Positions 36,701-51,700 are shown, counted from the stretch's first letter. The stretch: DNA of 64,000 nucleotides from Apostichopus japonicus (GCF_037975245.1 NC_092577.1:10976013-11040012); one strand, 5' to 3'. Notes: generated by a model not told the origin, from the sequence alone. Translations and numbers: made by a program.

Positions 36701-39700
36701 TTTCAGATATCTGAAATAAATGTTCAGATATCTCGAATTCAATTTAAGATATCTCGAATTTAATTTTAGATATCTGAAATAGAATTTTAGATATCTAAAA
36801 TAAGAAACAATTTAGGATATCTAAAATACCCGATTAAATGTTAAAATGGCTTTCCATACGTGCGGGCCTGAATCAAATATGTCTTTATTATAACTCCTGT
36901 CCTTCCCTGTATTGTGCAAAATCTGAGCTGTATATATAGTATTAACACTACTGACAACAAAAACATTACTTTTGATCTGTTGTTTATATTTGGTTATCCA
37001 CTAGTTTGTCGTACTTTATATGATCTGACTGTCTTTTGAATGAGAGCGGTGTGTTAAAGTGGTTATAATGCAATGGGCCTGTGATCAAAGGATTGCAGGT
37101 TCGAGCCATGGCCAGATCATTGCGTTGTGCAAAAGGCAATTAATCTCCATTGACTATCTAGTCACCCAGGTGTATGAATGGGGTCTTGCGAGGTAACCTG
37201 TAGTACAACAGGAAGGATTCTTTTGAATTGTGCATACTTTGGGAGTGGGTGTGACAAGTTACGAATGACCAGGGGTTCACTGGTCGGGAGTTAGTTTTTT
37301 TTTTATTTGTTAAGAACAGTACAGGTTACGTGTAACACTGAAATATTAAGAACATTGTAGGTTACGTGTAACATTGAAATGTTAAAAACATTACAGGTTA
37401 CGTGTAACATTGGAATGTTAAAAACATTACGGGTTACCTGTAACATTGAAATGTTCATAACATTACAGGTTACGTGTAACATTGAAATGCTAAAACATTA
37501 CAGGTTACGTGTTACATTAAAATGTTAAAAACATTACTGGTTACGTGTAACATTGATATGTTAAAAACAGTACAGGTCACGTGTAACATTGGAATGTTAA
37601 GAACATTACTGGTTACGTGTAACATTGAAATGTTAAAAACATTACAGGTTACGTGTAACATTGAAATGTTAAAAACATTACAGGTTACGTGTAACATTGG
37701 AATGTTAAAAACATTACGGGTTACCTGTAACATTGAAATGTTCATAACATTACAGGTTACGTGTAACATTGAAATGCTAAAACATTACAGGTTACGTGTT
37801 ACATTAAAATGTTAAAAACATTACTGGTTACGTGTAACATTGATATGTTAAAAACAGTACAGGTCACGTGTAACATTGGAATGTTAAGAACATTACTGGT
37901 TACGTGTAACATTGAAATGTTAAAAACATTACAGGTTACGTGTAACATTGAAATGTTTAGAACATTACAGGTTACGTATAACATTGAAATGCTAAGAACA
38001 TTGCAGGTTACGTATAACATTGAAATGCTAAGAACAGTACAGATTACGTGTAAAATTGAAATGTTAAAAACATTAAAGGTTACGTGTAACATTGAAATGT
38101 TTAGAACATTACAGGTTACGTATAACATTGAAATGCTAAGAACATTGCAGGTTACGTATAACATTGAAATGCTAAGAACAGTACAGATTACGTGTAAAAT
38201 TGAAATATTAAGAACATTGTAGGTTACGTGTAACATTGAAATGTTAAAAACATTACAGGTTACGTGTAACATTGGAATGTTAAAAACATTACGGGTTACC
38301 TGTAACATTGAAATGTTCATAACATTACAGGTTACGTGTAACATTGAAATGCTAAAACATTACAGGTTACGTGTTACATTAAAATGTTAAAAACATTACT
38401 GGTTACGTGTAACATTGATATGTTAAAAACAGTACAGGTCACTTGTAACATTGGAATGTTAAGAACATTACTGGTTACGTGTAACATTGAAATGTTAAAA
38501 ACATTACAGGTTACGTGTAACATTGAAATGTTTAGAACATTACAGGTTACGTATAACATTGAAATGCTAAGAACATTGCAGGTTACGTATAACATTGAAA
38601 TGCTAAGAACAGTACAGATTACGTGTAAAATTGAAATGTTAAAAACATTAAAGGTTACGTGTAACATTGGAATGTTAAGAACATTACAGGTTACGTATAA
38701 CATTGAAATGCTAAGAACATTACAGGTTACGTGTTACATTGAAATGTTAAGAACATCACAGGTTACGTGTTACATTGCAATGTTAAGAACATTACAGGTT
38801 ACATGTAACATTGAAATGTTAAGATAATTACAGGTTACGTGTAACATTGAAATGTTAGGAACATTACAGGTTACGTGTAACATCGTGTAACACCGAGTAG
38901 TGCGCATATCGAAAATCCTCGATGGCCATCAAAGCAGGATTTAATGCACCGACTAAAAAAAGGTGATGTCGTTACTGACTGTTTTATTTTTGTATTCCAG
39001 TACGTCTAGTTAATGGTGTCCAACCTGGTGAAGGGCGACTAGAAATTTACCATGCCGGTCAATGGGGAACGATCTGTGATGACGGTTGGGATGTAAACGA
39101 TGTGTCAGTAGCGTGTCGTCAACTAGGCTACAGGAACGGAGGAACCCCCAGCGTGTCTTCTGGGTTTGGTTTTGGGTCGGGAACAATTTGGTTAGACAAT
39201 GTCGATTGTGTAGGAACAGAGACACGCATTGAGCACTGTCCTAGTCAAGCTTGGGGAGATCATAACTGCGGACACGACGAAGATGCTGGGGTTTACTGCT
39301 ACGTACCTTTTGACTAATGTAGTTTGCTTTCTTTGTTTGAATTTGAGTATTTTAATTGTGTTTTTTTAATTATCAATAACTGTTTTTGTATATTAATAAG
39401 ACTATAGTCTGATATTAGCGATAATTCATGAGATAATATCCTCCTTAGTGGCAGAACTTCGTAAGAATATTCACCATAACCTTATAAAGCATGTCTTCTT
39501 CTGATGAGACACCAGTATCTTAATTAAAGGCATTGGAGATCCGTTGCTTGCAAGTGAAGTTTTCTGCTTGTCGCTACAAAATGCAGACAGTAATGAAACG
39601 TGATACCTTGTTATCTTTAGCTGGAACTGAGATGTCCATCGCTGTATCGTTTGTGCACTGTGCTGTGGGTATTGACCGCAGCTGCATTTACTGACTGTAC

Positions 39701-42700
39701 ACTAGTGTCTAATTAACGACGGTAGCAAGTTGTGTGTGTATTTTCTGGGATCGATGGTGGTGTCTAACACTTCTGTTACACCTCATTCAAAAATAGGTCA
39801 GATTACCGGCATTAGATGTTTTTTTTTTGCGCGAGTCTTCACACCCTTTAACACAGTAAATTGATCACGTCTGTCTCATTGAAAGGAATTATAAACATGC
39901 TAGAGGTACATTATTTTACAATAATATTCAATTTGATTAAGGGCACCCTATTAAAATATTGATCTACAATTGTAAATTTTGAACACATCTTATGTATCTG
40001 TCCGTTCATTGTTTGCCAGTTATTAACACTGTTGCCAACTGGACCTCCTTCTTTATGGTTTTTTGAAAGCAGTGTCTAATTTGTATTGAGTGGTACTTTG
40101 CTTTTATTCACTACATTGATCAAGGTACATTGCTCGAGGGTAAGAAATGACGGTAATAAGTTAACTTATTACTTACCTGTTTTGATATATTACTTATATC
40201 GGTTGCAATGTCACCAGCTGAAATTCCGCCACCTTTGATACGAGAGAGGAGGCACAACGCCAAAAAAATAAATAAACATTCGTAAGCAAACTTTTCAGTA
40301 CAATTATTGAAAAAAGGGCGACATTATATTCCAAATGGAGACTAACTTTCTGCCTCATATCAGCCTTTTAAGGACTTCTTTTTCCAAAAACTTTGAATAT
40401 CACGTAAAATAAATATTCCCAAATTGTATATGAATTGTTGTTTACTTGTGCTCAGTTTTTGAACGTTGAACCATTTGAGCATATTTTAACAAATTAGGTG
40501 TCACCATAAAGAATTATCTTCAACATAGTCAGTTTATTCGTCGGTCCCCGACAACTCTAAATCTAACCTAACCAGCCCCTTCCCACTCCCCTCTGACATG
40601 GCTAGCGTGATATACGACCCCAAACAAACGCATTTGTTGATGTTCTAATAAATCAGTAAAGAACTATTCTATTGTAAACTAACACATATTTATACCTTTG
40701 TCACACTAAACTCCTTTTTCAGAATCTAACAATATTGATTGTGTGTGATATTCACAAAATCGCAATTATCTTTGTCGATGTATAAATAAATCTATAAATA
40801 TTTCTCTCGCAACTTTGCAATTTTTTTTTTGTCTTTTAAAAGTTTATCTAAGATATTCATACCAATATAAACACATGTGTTTTAAGTAATTTTCTCACAA
40901 ATCTGACCACCTGTGAAATATCTCGACGCCATTTTGTTAACGGTGGTCGCACTATCTGGAATAACACAGATAAGGACACAAAATGCCCAATCTTAACTAT
41001 GGGGTTCTTTTATATGCAAATTTGATTCTCATTTACATAACTGTTTTTTTTTATCAGTATTGAGTTCGTTTGGTGTAACACTTTTTTTCTAGCTTTTTCA
41101 CTTCGTTTTCTTTGTTCATCTGCCCTCTATTTTTTTTTGTAAAGAGGGAATACTCTTAAGGCATTGCTTGTTCATTGCTCCTCCACCCTCTTGTGTTTTG
41201 TATATACTCCACTGTGCCATTTACATTGTGTGGAAAATGAATACAATCACAAATTCGAACATGAATCTCAAAATACCAAAAGGTTGAACACAGAGCATAC
41301 AATTAGACCTACGAAATCGTTTAGTACTAATTTATGTATCTTATATTTGTACTTTTCTATTAAGATTTTAACTATAGTACATGTTTAGTGTTGTGAGATA
41401 TTCTATTGTGTAAAGCTTTATATAACTACATACATTATTTTTATTATTATAATCATACACCACAATATCCTCCGAAACTTTGTCAAAGGAGTACTCTGTA
41501 CGAAGTAATTGTAACCGGTTGAGTACTATATACATCATATCCATAAAATTTGGTAATATATTAGACACTCTATAATAATAATCATTCATCATTATAATAA
41601 TAACAACGTTAAATGGAACATATTCTGTTTGTCATTATTAGTGATACGAAACATCAACTGAATATCTGCAGATAGCATGCATACTCACCAACCACTAATA
41701 CATTTTTATCCGAATATTTGGTATTTTCGCGATATTTACTCCCCGTAGAGATGTCACCTTTAAAGCAATCTTGACCAGGGTACCTTGGTAAGTTTGCCCG
41801 AGCAAATACACCAGTACATATCATGACAGCATCGAAAATCTCTTCGCAGTACTCACGCCCTGATTGGTACCTTAGTCTCCAACGTCCAGTCGTTTCGTGG
41901 TCATCGGTTGGATAGACTTTCAGTACTTCAGCATTGAAGCGTATGTACTGGGATAGGTCAAAATGTTTAGCGTATTCCTATAACGGATGTAAGCGCACAC
42001 AAGAAAAAGAAAAGAAAAAAGAATGATTCGACATTAGTCTGACGCCCAAGCTTAGTTGCAGCCATTGGGGCCTGGAGTGACACTCAAGGAGGGGTGGGGT
42101 GTATTGGTAGGAGGTGGTTCCTTTTACTACGTCAGCTCCCGGCCGACTGAGTTATGCCTACGCTCAACCATTTTAAATACTCATGGAATATATTCAAGTG
42201 TCACAACATAAATGCGTTAGTATGATCGGTATGGTTGTGTCACTATACCGCAACATATATGCGTTAGTATGATTGGTATGATAGTGTCACTTTACCACAA
42301 TATAAATGAGTTAGTATGATTGGTATGCTAGTGTCACTTTACTACAATATAAATGTGTTAGTATGATTGGTATGCCAGTGTCACTTTACTACAATATAAG
42401 TGTGTTAGTATGATTGGTATGCTAGTGTCACTTTACTACAATATAAATGCGTTAGTATGATTGGTATGCTAGTGTCATTTTACTACAATATAAATGTGTT
42501 AGTATGATTGGTATGCTAGTGTCACTTTACTACAATATAAATGTGTTACTATGATTGGTATGCTAGTGTCACTATACCGCATCATAAATGCTCTAGTATG
42601 ATTGGTATGGTAGTCACTATACCGCAACATAAATGCGTTAGTATGATTGGTATGGTAGTGTCACTATACCACAACATAAATGCGTTAGTATGATTGGTAT

Positions 42701-45700
42701 GCTAGTGTCACTTTACTACAATATAAATGTGTTAGTATGATAGGTAAGCTAGTGTCACTTTACTACAATATAAATGTGTTAGTATGATTGGTATGCTAGT
42801 GTCACTTTTCCATAACATAAATGCTTTAGTATAATTATAAACCTACGTTAGGTTTCATTTTACTTGTTGACATTATACTTGTTTCTTTCTTCTTATTATT
42901 TCTTGTTTAAATCAGGGAAAAAAGTCCAAACAAACTGCAAATCTACTGTAAACAAGCCTGATTAATTTAATGATACAAAAAGTAAGAAGGCCCGATGTGT
43001 CGATCCTAGTAAGATGTTCCTCAGAGGTGGTCCTTCCAAAGTCCGGTAGCCGATGAAACTTTCGTCATATCTTACCGCATATTTCTCCGTCTAAGTGCGT
43101 ATATTTTCATTGCTAAATTTTCCAGTTAGGTTGTCCGCCCACCTGATTTATTTCACATATTTCTACTTTTAGTTTCAGTTCATCCACCTCTGAAGAGTCC
43201 TGCTTGTAACAGAACGTCAGCCCCTTTAACTGATATATGTTTCTTTCTCAACCACAAAAGCCCAGAGATTTTTAGGAGCAACTTTTCACCCAATATAAGC
43301 ATAGTTCATTTTAATTCAGTTTGCAATTTTTCAACAAATGAGTGAACTTACTTACTTAATTTATGAAATGAAAAAATGTGTTCATATTTTGAAGAGTTAA
43401 TGCTTGCTTGTTCAGCAGAATAAACTTACCTGAAAGTATTCCAGACATTTTCGATGTGTAACGAAAGGAGACCACTCTTTGGGACAAGGGAAATCCGTGA
43501 ATCCAAAGAACGCTTTACTGGTGTTGGTTTTCAAGCAGTTGTACACAGCCCCCGCTTCCGGGTAATCAGTCTTGCTATCCTCGCGATACACCCATGTTCC
43601 TCCTACAAGAATGACGTAATACTAAATCAAACAAGATTGGTCTTTATATAATATAGATTAAATATATATATATATATATAGATACAATATAATAATGGAC
43701 CTGTTGTTGGTAAAGCAATTTATCCTTCCTTGTCACTGTTTTAGCATAGATAGGCCGTAACGAAGTCCTGTTAGTCTAATACTGTGGATCTGTGCCCAGC
43801 TAGACCTATTTCTGTTAGTCAATGTCATTGGGTCCGTGTCCAATTAGATCCAGTCCCGTTAGTCAATCTGTTGGATCCATGTCCAACTAGACCCAGTTCA
43901 GTTAGTCCAATTCATTGGATCCGTCTCCAGCTAGATCCAGTCTCGATAGTCCAACTCAGTGCAGGGCAGGTTTGCAGGGCCTCAGCAATGCTGGAAATAT
44001 GGGAGCCGTTCACCACCTTTAAACGGGGTTAATCAAATGAGCCCTCTAAACTCACAGGGTTGCCTTACTAAATACTTTATACTTTTAAGAAATACTTGTG
44101 TAGATGGTTAGTCAAAATATAACAATAGCTGTGGGTGGTCGTAAACGTTTGGACATTAATATTTGTATCCGTGGAAACAAGATCATGTACACTCTTCATA
44201 ATTAGTTAATGCTTACGCCTAGACATAGTTTAAATGCATGAGACATTCCTCGTTATGTATAGTAAAGACTTCATAGTTGACGCATCTCCGTAATTGACGC
44301 ACCGTCAAATATTACTACCAACGATACAGCAGGCAACCTAAACTTTTTACAGCCAAGCAGAGTTACATATTTGATGAGTTTTAATCCATTTCTGGTATAT
44401 GCTGATCAAATTGTGTTTTTTTTTTAAATGCTTTTAACACCCTGCCCCAGTTTTGCACCTTTTGTTGGCATTTGGGAAATCTTACTCCCTAAAAATAACC
44501 AACATTACCTCAATATGATACCACTACTCACTGGGACCTGACATGTCTGAGCTTAGAGGCTCAGAGCATAGCAAAACAGCACCCAAAGTCACACGCTAAG
44601 AACGATGTAGCAAAAATTGCCCAACATTGAAGAATATAATTACTAGAAATTGGGGAAACATAGCACGTGAAACTTTTTTAGCATTTTTTGCTTAACTGTG
44701 TTTAGCACAGGTGTTTCCTAAACTTTTGGGTAACATTTTTCTTAAAAATTGGGCAAAACTTGAGTTGCTAAACTATGGGCAATGTCACATTTACCCAATA
44801 TTTATGAATATTTTTACCAAAAAGTTTAGGAAAAATCTGTGCTAAACACAGTTCAGCAAAAAGTGCTAATAATTCTTACGTGCTATGTTTCCCCAATTTC
44901 TAGCACTATTATATTCTCCAATGTTGGTCACTTTTTGCTACAGTTGATTTTTAGATTATACAGCAATTACAAACATGCAAATCAAATCACAGAATGGACC
45001 AAAGTAAGTTTCTGATTCGCAAACTGCTTTATTTTTCACTTTCTCTTAAGCAACATTTTGCAATTTATACAATTTCTCCTGCAGTTACTTATTCTTTTGT
45101 TTTCTATCTTGTGATATAAGTTTTAAGTGTATCTGCACATATATAATATGAATACATAAACATTCCCCAAAAGAATTTATCACTTGGGTTTAAATTGAAC
45201 AAGCAAAAATGTGATACCAAAAAATTAAAAATTGTTATCATTCACTGTAAAATGTAGCCTGTAAATTTTGTAGAGTTTGCAAGTAAACCAGGCCTGAAAT
45301 CTTTGACTAACATGGCAAGAGTTTGATGATGTTAATGAAATTCCTTTTCATAGTGAGGTCATATAAACCCTTATATCGTTGTTGTTGTTATTATTATAAC
45401 TGTTTATTTTTCAGGAGGTGGTAGATGTTAAGTGACAGTTTTAACAAACATATCTAACAATTAAGTTTTCATTGCAATGCTAGGTCAGGAAAATCTCAGG
45501 GCCTGGAACACAATACATGGAGGGCTTTTGAAATTGAGCTATATATATCCAAATGCTTCTTGACTTTGCAATCCCTGCATGTGCAGGCAGAGTACCTAAG
45601 TTTTTATAGCCTCTGCTGATGTCAACTTATGATATACTTCATACCTCATATTAAGTATCTATGCCTAAATAAAGAATTCATCAAAATAACAGGTTTATCA

Positions 45701-48700
45701 ATACCACTCTATCTGAGGACTTCAAAAAACCCAACAACAATATGATTTCACACGATACTAATTAAGAAACCAATCAATTAAACAACAATGTTGACCAACA
45801 AAACCCACCATATTCCTGATGGTCAGAGACTTGAATCATTCATGTAGTTGAACTAATAAATCATTATATGGTAATTACATGTTATGTTGATCAAACTTAC
45901 AATGTATAACCCATGAAATATCTTTATGCTGACTGTCGATCAAGCTAATTAATTGTAATTAACTATCATACTATTTGTGATGTCAAACTAGTCAGTCATG
46001 TAGCTTACATAATAAATCAGTACCAACATGGCAATGGTAACCAAACCAATCAGTCATAAACAATGATACATAATATCACAATCAAGCTATTCAATCATAA
46101 TCAACTGCTATATTAATAATAATATTCAGGTAAACAATTCAATCTTAACCATCAAACTAGTCAAGTCATGTTGAATAAAAGTGATAAACTAACACATAAT
46201 ATTCATGAAAAGCGAACTTAATCATTACAGCAAACAAAGTCCATTATAGAACTTACAACAGAAAAGTTACAAACCAACACAGTAGAACAGGGTTATCAAT
46301 GCAAGCAGTTACACGTATAGCAGCTGGTGGTATAATACTTTACATTGAGTTGTAATAGGCACGGAAAGCCTTCACAGAGCTTATTTCCTTTGTGATAGCT
46401 GTGTTCAACTCATAAATAATGCTTTGCAGAAATTGCCATGATGCCTCACAGTCAGGCTGATACTCAATATCGAACACAAAGTGCATCTTGAAGCATGTGT
46501 CAATGGCTTTCAACAGTGAGGTTGCTGGTAGAGCCTTTCTCACAATCAGCACAAAAAATTGACGAGACTTCTGCTTCAAGTCCCAAAGAACTACAGTAAA
46601 TGGCTGTGGATGTACCGTTTCATCTATATCTCCACAAAAGGACTTGATGTTTGTCACGTTCTGTAATGATAAAGGATGTATAAATCATTCACATAAATGC
46701 TGACTGAAAGAGAGACACAGCTGACCAACAGACAGACAGACAACAGACTGATGGCAGATATAACGATGGAAAAAGTGTAGGCCAATAATTTATTTCACGA
46801 TAACCATAATAAAGTTTTGTTATTAGCATAAATGAATGCATATCAGACAAATGGCTTACTGATATTGGCAACTGAGTAGACATCACTGTAATGAAAAACA
46901 TTGACAATACTAAACATTTTGTGACACCAAAATTCATGATATCCCCTGTTGACCGATGATACCATCAAAGATATGAAAAAGCTTGTGATGCTGACCTTGA
47001 AGTATCAATATCTACTAACTGTGTAATAACAAATAATGCTACAAATATTGTGAATAAATCTTGGTTTAACAGCATATTGTGGCATATCACAAGTGTAGCT
47101 TCACATGGTCATAGGGTGCCAGCAGATTTGCATAAATATCCAGCCTACATCATCTATGAACTGAATGAATATTCAATACTTACAGATCGGATGTCTATGA
47201 ATGCCTTTACACCGGCAGAAACTGACATATATCCTCTGCCCTTCTTTCTCTTGTGCCGACTCTGAAATACATATGGCAGAGCAAAAAATCCAAGTTCCTC
47301 TTCTGTCACTGTCAAAACGCAGAAAATAAAAATGTACATATAGACTGTTACGAACTTGCAGGGTTTTATAAATAGTTGCATAAACCCCTTGTGAGTGCAC
47401 TGCCCTTAATCATGGGTTGCCATTTCCATTTTACTGCAGGGATGGGATGCCCAAATTTTTAGGGGTGAAAAATATATGCTAAAACATAAGTCAAAGGCAG
47501 TTGATTAAGGGAATTGCTCAATGTGTGTGTCTCCTGTGTGTGTCATATGAACCTTGAATTTACCAAGGTTTTACAATTGGTAATATAGACAATTACATCC
47601 TTCTTTTCACACACAAACACACCCATACTTCATACTATTAGTCAAAAGCTGTTTGTCTAAATTTTTCTCCTTTGGTAACATTACACAAAACTTTTTTACT
47701 GGTTTGTGATGCTTAATCCAACTTACAAAGTGTGCAGTCCCAAGGAAGTTCTTTCATCCATCCTGGAAAGTTCTTTTCCGTATATGATAAAATGACCTTG
47801 CAGACAGCTGGCCACTTCTCATACAATTTTTCTGCTGATTCTGGTTGAAGTACTTGGAAATCTTGTTCAATCTGTATATACATTAAGATGGGAGAGTAAA
47901 GAAAACTATTCACTAAAGGAGAGCATTTGGAGAATGGAATGGGAAATAATTTGGTAAATCACTGATTGCACTGACGTAATGCTGAGGTTAGTGCAATGTC
48001 AATCACACAAAACTACTAGAAAGACACAATGCAAAAAGGCATTGAGAAACAAGAAATTGTAGTTAAAGCACATATCAGGAATTTAGGCATGAGAAACCGT
48101 TTTTCACCTGAAGGCTAACTTGCCATTCGTTCCAATCGTTCAAATCACAAATTGGAGAAAGTAGACCATAACTACATATGTTTGCAGCATTTTCTTGCAG
48201 AATTGGTGCATTTAATCTTTCAGCTTTGACTCAGCAAAACTGTGTATTCATCTTTTTGGAGAATACCGGTTAGTCTTATTTCAGCTTGTCACACTGCATA
48301 TATCTGTAGGCCTATATCTAATCCTTCATTTACCACCCCTGTAATGATGTGCATGAAGCCTGAATGAATTTGCAAGGGCAGCCAAAATGTAACGTATTAC
48401 AATAAGACATATATTTGTCTTCCAAACTCAACCATTACCATTTATGAATTAATAGCACAAACCTGGTATCAGGTCATCAATGCTCCAAGATGTTGGAAAC
48501 ATCTACAATCCTTACAAAATGGGTCAAACAGCTATTATCAAGGAATGTTCTGAGTCAATCACTGTTCAGCACAATATTCTTAAAAGTTATGTTAAAGTTG
48601 CATTCTTTCTATGCTCCAAGCAGCTTCAAGAGCACTGTCATTGAGACATAAGAACCCTCCCATTCTCAACAGCTGTGACTTAGAAAACAGCTACTTCCAT

Positions 48701-51700
48701 AAAACATCACAAAAGTTATGCTGCAGAGGTAGAAATTAATGAACAAACCCATTCATCCTAGTAGCATTTACAATATGCTGACTTTTCAATACTTACCATG
48801 CCTGGAAGTAGTATCTTTGGATACTCCACAAGAGCTTCTTTGAAGCCTTTTGATTTGATCAGTATCTGTCTTCTCTTTGCTGTCTTTAGCATGTACTCTT
48901 CCATAGTAGCACGTGGCTGCTCATTATGTTGAAGCCACGTCTTCATCTTTTGGGTGTCCTCCTCAGACACAGAATCATCTGAAATCAGAATGCAAAAATG
49001 CATAGCGGTTTTAATTAGGTAATAATAGGGTTCTATGGTCCACCTACAACTAAATATGAGATCTGACTAAGCTTCTAGTTTTGAGCACATACACACATGC
49101 ATATGCCCACGCATACACACACACACACATAAGCCACTATGAATGCATATGCTTCTCTTTACATTGAAACCATAAAACTAAGTTGTGATGAAACTTAATG
49201 TTAGCACCGAAATAGACAGATACTATTGGTTGAGGAAAGCATTTCTTATTGTAACACTACTTTTTGAAGACAGCAATGTGATCTGAATGTAGTAAAATTC
49301 AATGCACAAATTTTTCTTATATTAACACCCCACTACCAGGTTACTCCTATTTGCTCATCCATCCAGGCTTTTTCCAGATATTAATGGAGTGCCAAGATTC
49401 AAATCCCCAAGTCCACCTTGAACCCCCCCCCCCCCATTCACATCAACATCAGGATTAAAAACTGTGTTAGTGTGAAACATTATTCTTGCAGCACAATGAA
49501 TCTTCCTTACATATCAACATGTTCACTAAAAATTGACCAGCCAGTTGGGACCCCCTTCCATCTACCAAGAGAATAAAAAAAACATTTAGAAATTGTTCAA
49601 CTGCCTAGTGCGGGTGAATTTTCTCATTCTCTACACTCCCTAACAGCTCCTATAACCCAAGGGGATCAAAACCTTTCATAAACCTATGGAACATCCCAAG
49701 TTTGCAGTACAATAATGCTTTCTTATCAAGGTTCTTTCTTTATTCCCCCACCCCTACCCTCCACTGGTGAGGGGCCCTTCAATTCAGTGTTGACTAAGTT
49801 ACTCAAGTGTTTCACACTCACCAGTGTCTTCATCATTATCATGCTTGCCTTCTAGTGATGTTGCTTCTTCAGTTGTGCTGTATTTCTTCACTCGTTTTCT
49901 ACTGTATTTAAGATGCTCTTCCAACCATCCGCTCGCTGGTCTCCCACTGGTGCTTTTAGTGTAAAATGCCTCCTGTGAAAATGAAATACCACCAATTTCA
50001 CAATTAACTATCCCAATCCCTTCAAAAATTTAAACATATCTGCAATAATGTGTTTACTACAATAATTCCCTTTTTACTTGACACTGGTTATCAAATATTA
50101 CTTGATGTTTTGTAAGTATGCCCACATTTGGTGCAAAATTTGAGTCTATTTGGATATTTCCTGTGGCAAATCCAGCACAGGGGGTACAATATGCACCAAC
50201 AGATAGTGTCACTCTGGCTTATAAGTAGATAATAACCCCCCCCCCCCATCCACACACATCCATTGGCCCCCTCACACTAGTTTTTGTTCCAGTTCCGGAA
50301 TGAATGCCATGTATGTATTTTAAATGACCAAGAAGAGCTTCTACACTTGCCTCTTGTAATGTAGCCAGACACTTGAAGCATACTAATAACATGATAGTAA
50401 CTATAAGTAGTAAAGTAAAGTATGCAGAAACAGTGGTCATAATACTAACATAGCTTTTCAATCTGTAGCCCAACTTTTGGAATCAGCTCTTTCAGTGAAG
50501 TTTCATCAAGAAGTTTGAATGATTCAAGGTCGATCTCATTGTCTGAAAGAAACAACAAACAAGAAAGAAAACATTATTACTTTAACACCTATTCATATTT
50601 ATGTGAATAATGTGATCAAAACAATTTGAGAAAACTACTGACCAATGTTTGAAATTGGTAACCTAGGTGGCTTTAAAAGACCAACTGAATGCAAATTAAA
50701 GAAAACATAGACCACCATTCCTGTAAATACTAACAAAGCACAAGCCAACTCCTGAATAAAAAATCAAAACAAGCAAACTTGTCAGCTGTCCATTTTTCTT
50801 CCAGAGATGTGCCCCTGTCGGGCGGTTCCACCCAGCCCTAGGAATTTCCGCCTGGCAATTATTAAAAAATCCCGCCCGGCGCTTTATATCTACTTGGTGC
50901 GGGCAAATCTCTACCGTAGAGGCCTACAGGTATTCCTGATAGAAAATTCAAAATTCTACTTTTAATAGTTTCTTATAATTTTCCAAAAACCAATCTTATT
51001 ATCATGATAGTCATGCAAACTACAATAACAAACTTTCATAATGCATCGGTTCATATAGTTAGCCTACATAGGCCTACAATCGCCAACATACTTTGCGCGT
51101 AACCAACCTACTGCTATTGTAGTATTGTACGTGTTACTATTTGTCGCACAGCAGATTCATAATCAATGAAACAGAGCAGTCTCAGTTTAATATGCAAGTT
51201 CTATTTGATTACACTATACCTATTGTGCACTGCGCTTTTGAGGCTAGATGTACAACAGCGAAACTGCTGTACATAGTAGGTTTGGATTTTGACTGATTTT
51301 GCCAATTTATCAATGTAATCTAAACACTATATTTGTGCTGCTAATTAGATAGTTTAATAAAGAAATGTTTACATCAAATCGAGGAACAGACTAGGCCATA
51401 CAGGATGAAAACGGATTGGGAATTGAAATACTGTAGCAACTCACAATACTTAACGGTTTTCAAATAAGTACATGATTTATTCTTAAACTTACAGATTTTC
51501 CTTAAAGAACTCGAAGAACGGGTAATTGTCCTTTTCATTCACACAATGTCGGCCTAGGTCAAATGTTATACAGGCTTGAGCTTTACAAAGTGGTCATGCA
51601 TGGGACACCCCCTCCCTCAGTGGCAGCAACTTCCCAATAAGACTAGAGGAAAATAACTAAACCATAACTGAGTGGTGATATAGCATACTTGCGGTAGGCT

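Noticed and set aside
37512-38827. Long ORFs with 12-residue repeats on both strands
   Set aside because: The 36-bp minisatellite keeps frames open on both strands. There is no start context or splice link to the SRCR gene.
50219-50473. CFKC...HLKYIH zinc-finger-like stretch in the SAM gene region
   Set aside because: It overlaps the intron right after SAM exon 2. Using it as an exon would need an intron of only about 40 bp, so I left it out, although it might be the missing small exon.
50802-50918. Short MITE-like inverted ends AGAGATGTGCCC / GGGCAAATCTCT
   Set aside because: The ends match for only about 12 bp with one mismatch and there is no target duplication, so support is too weak.
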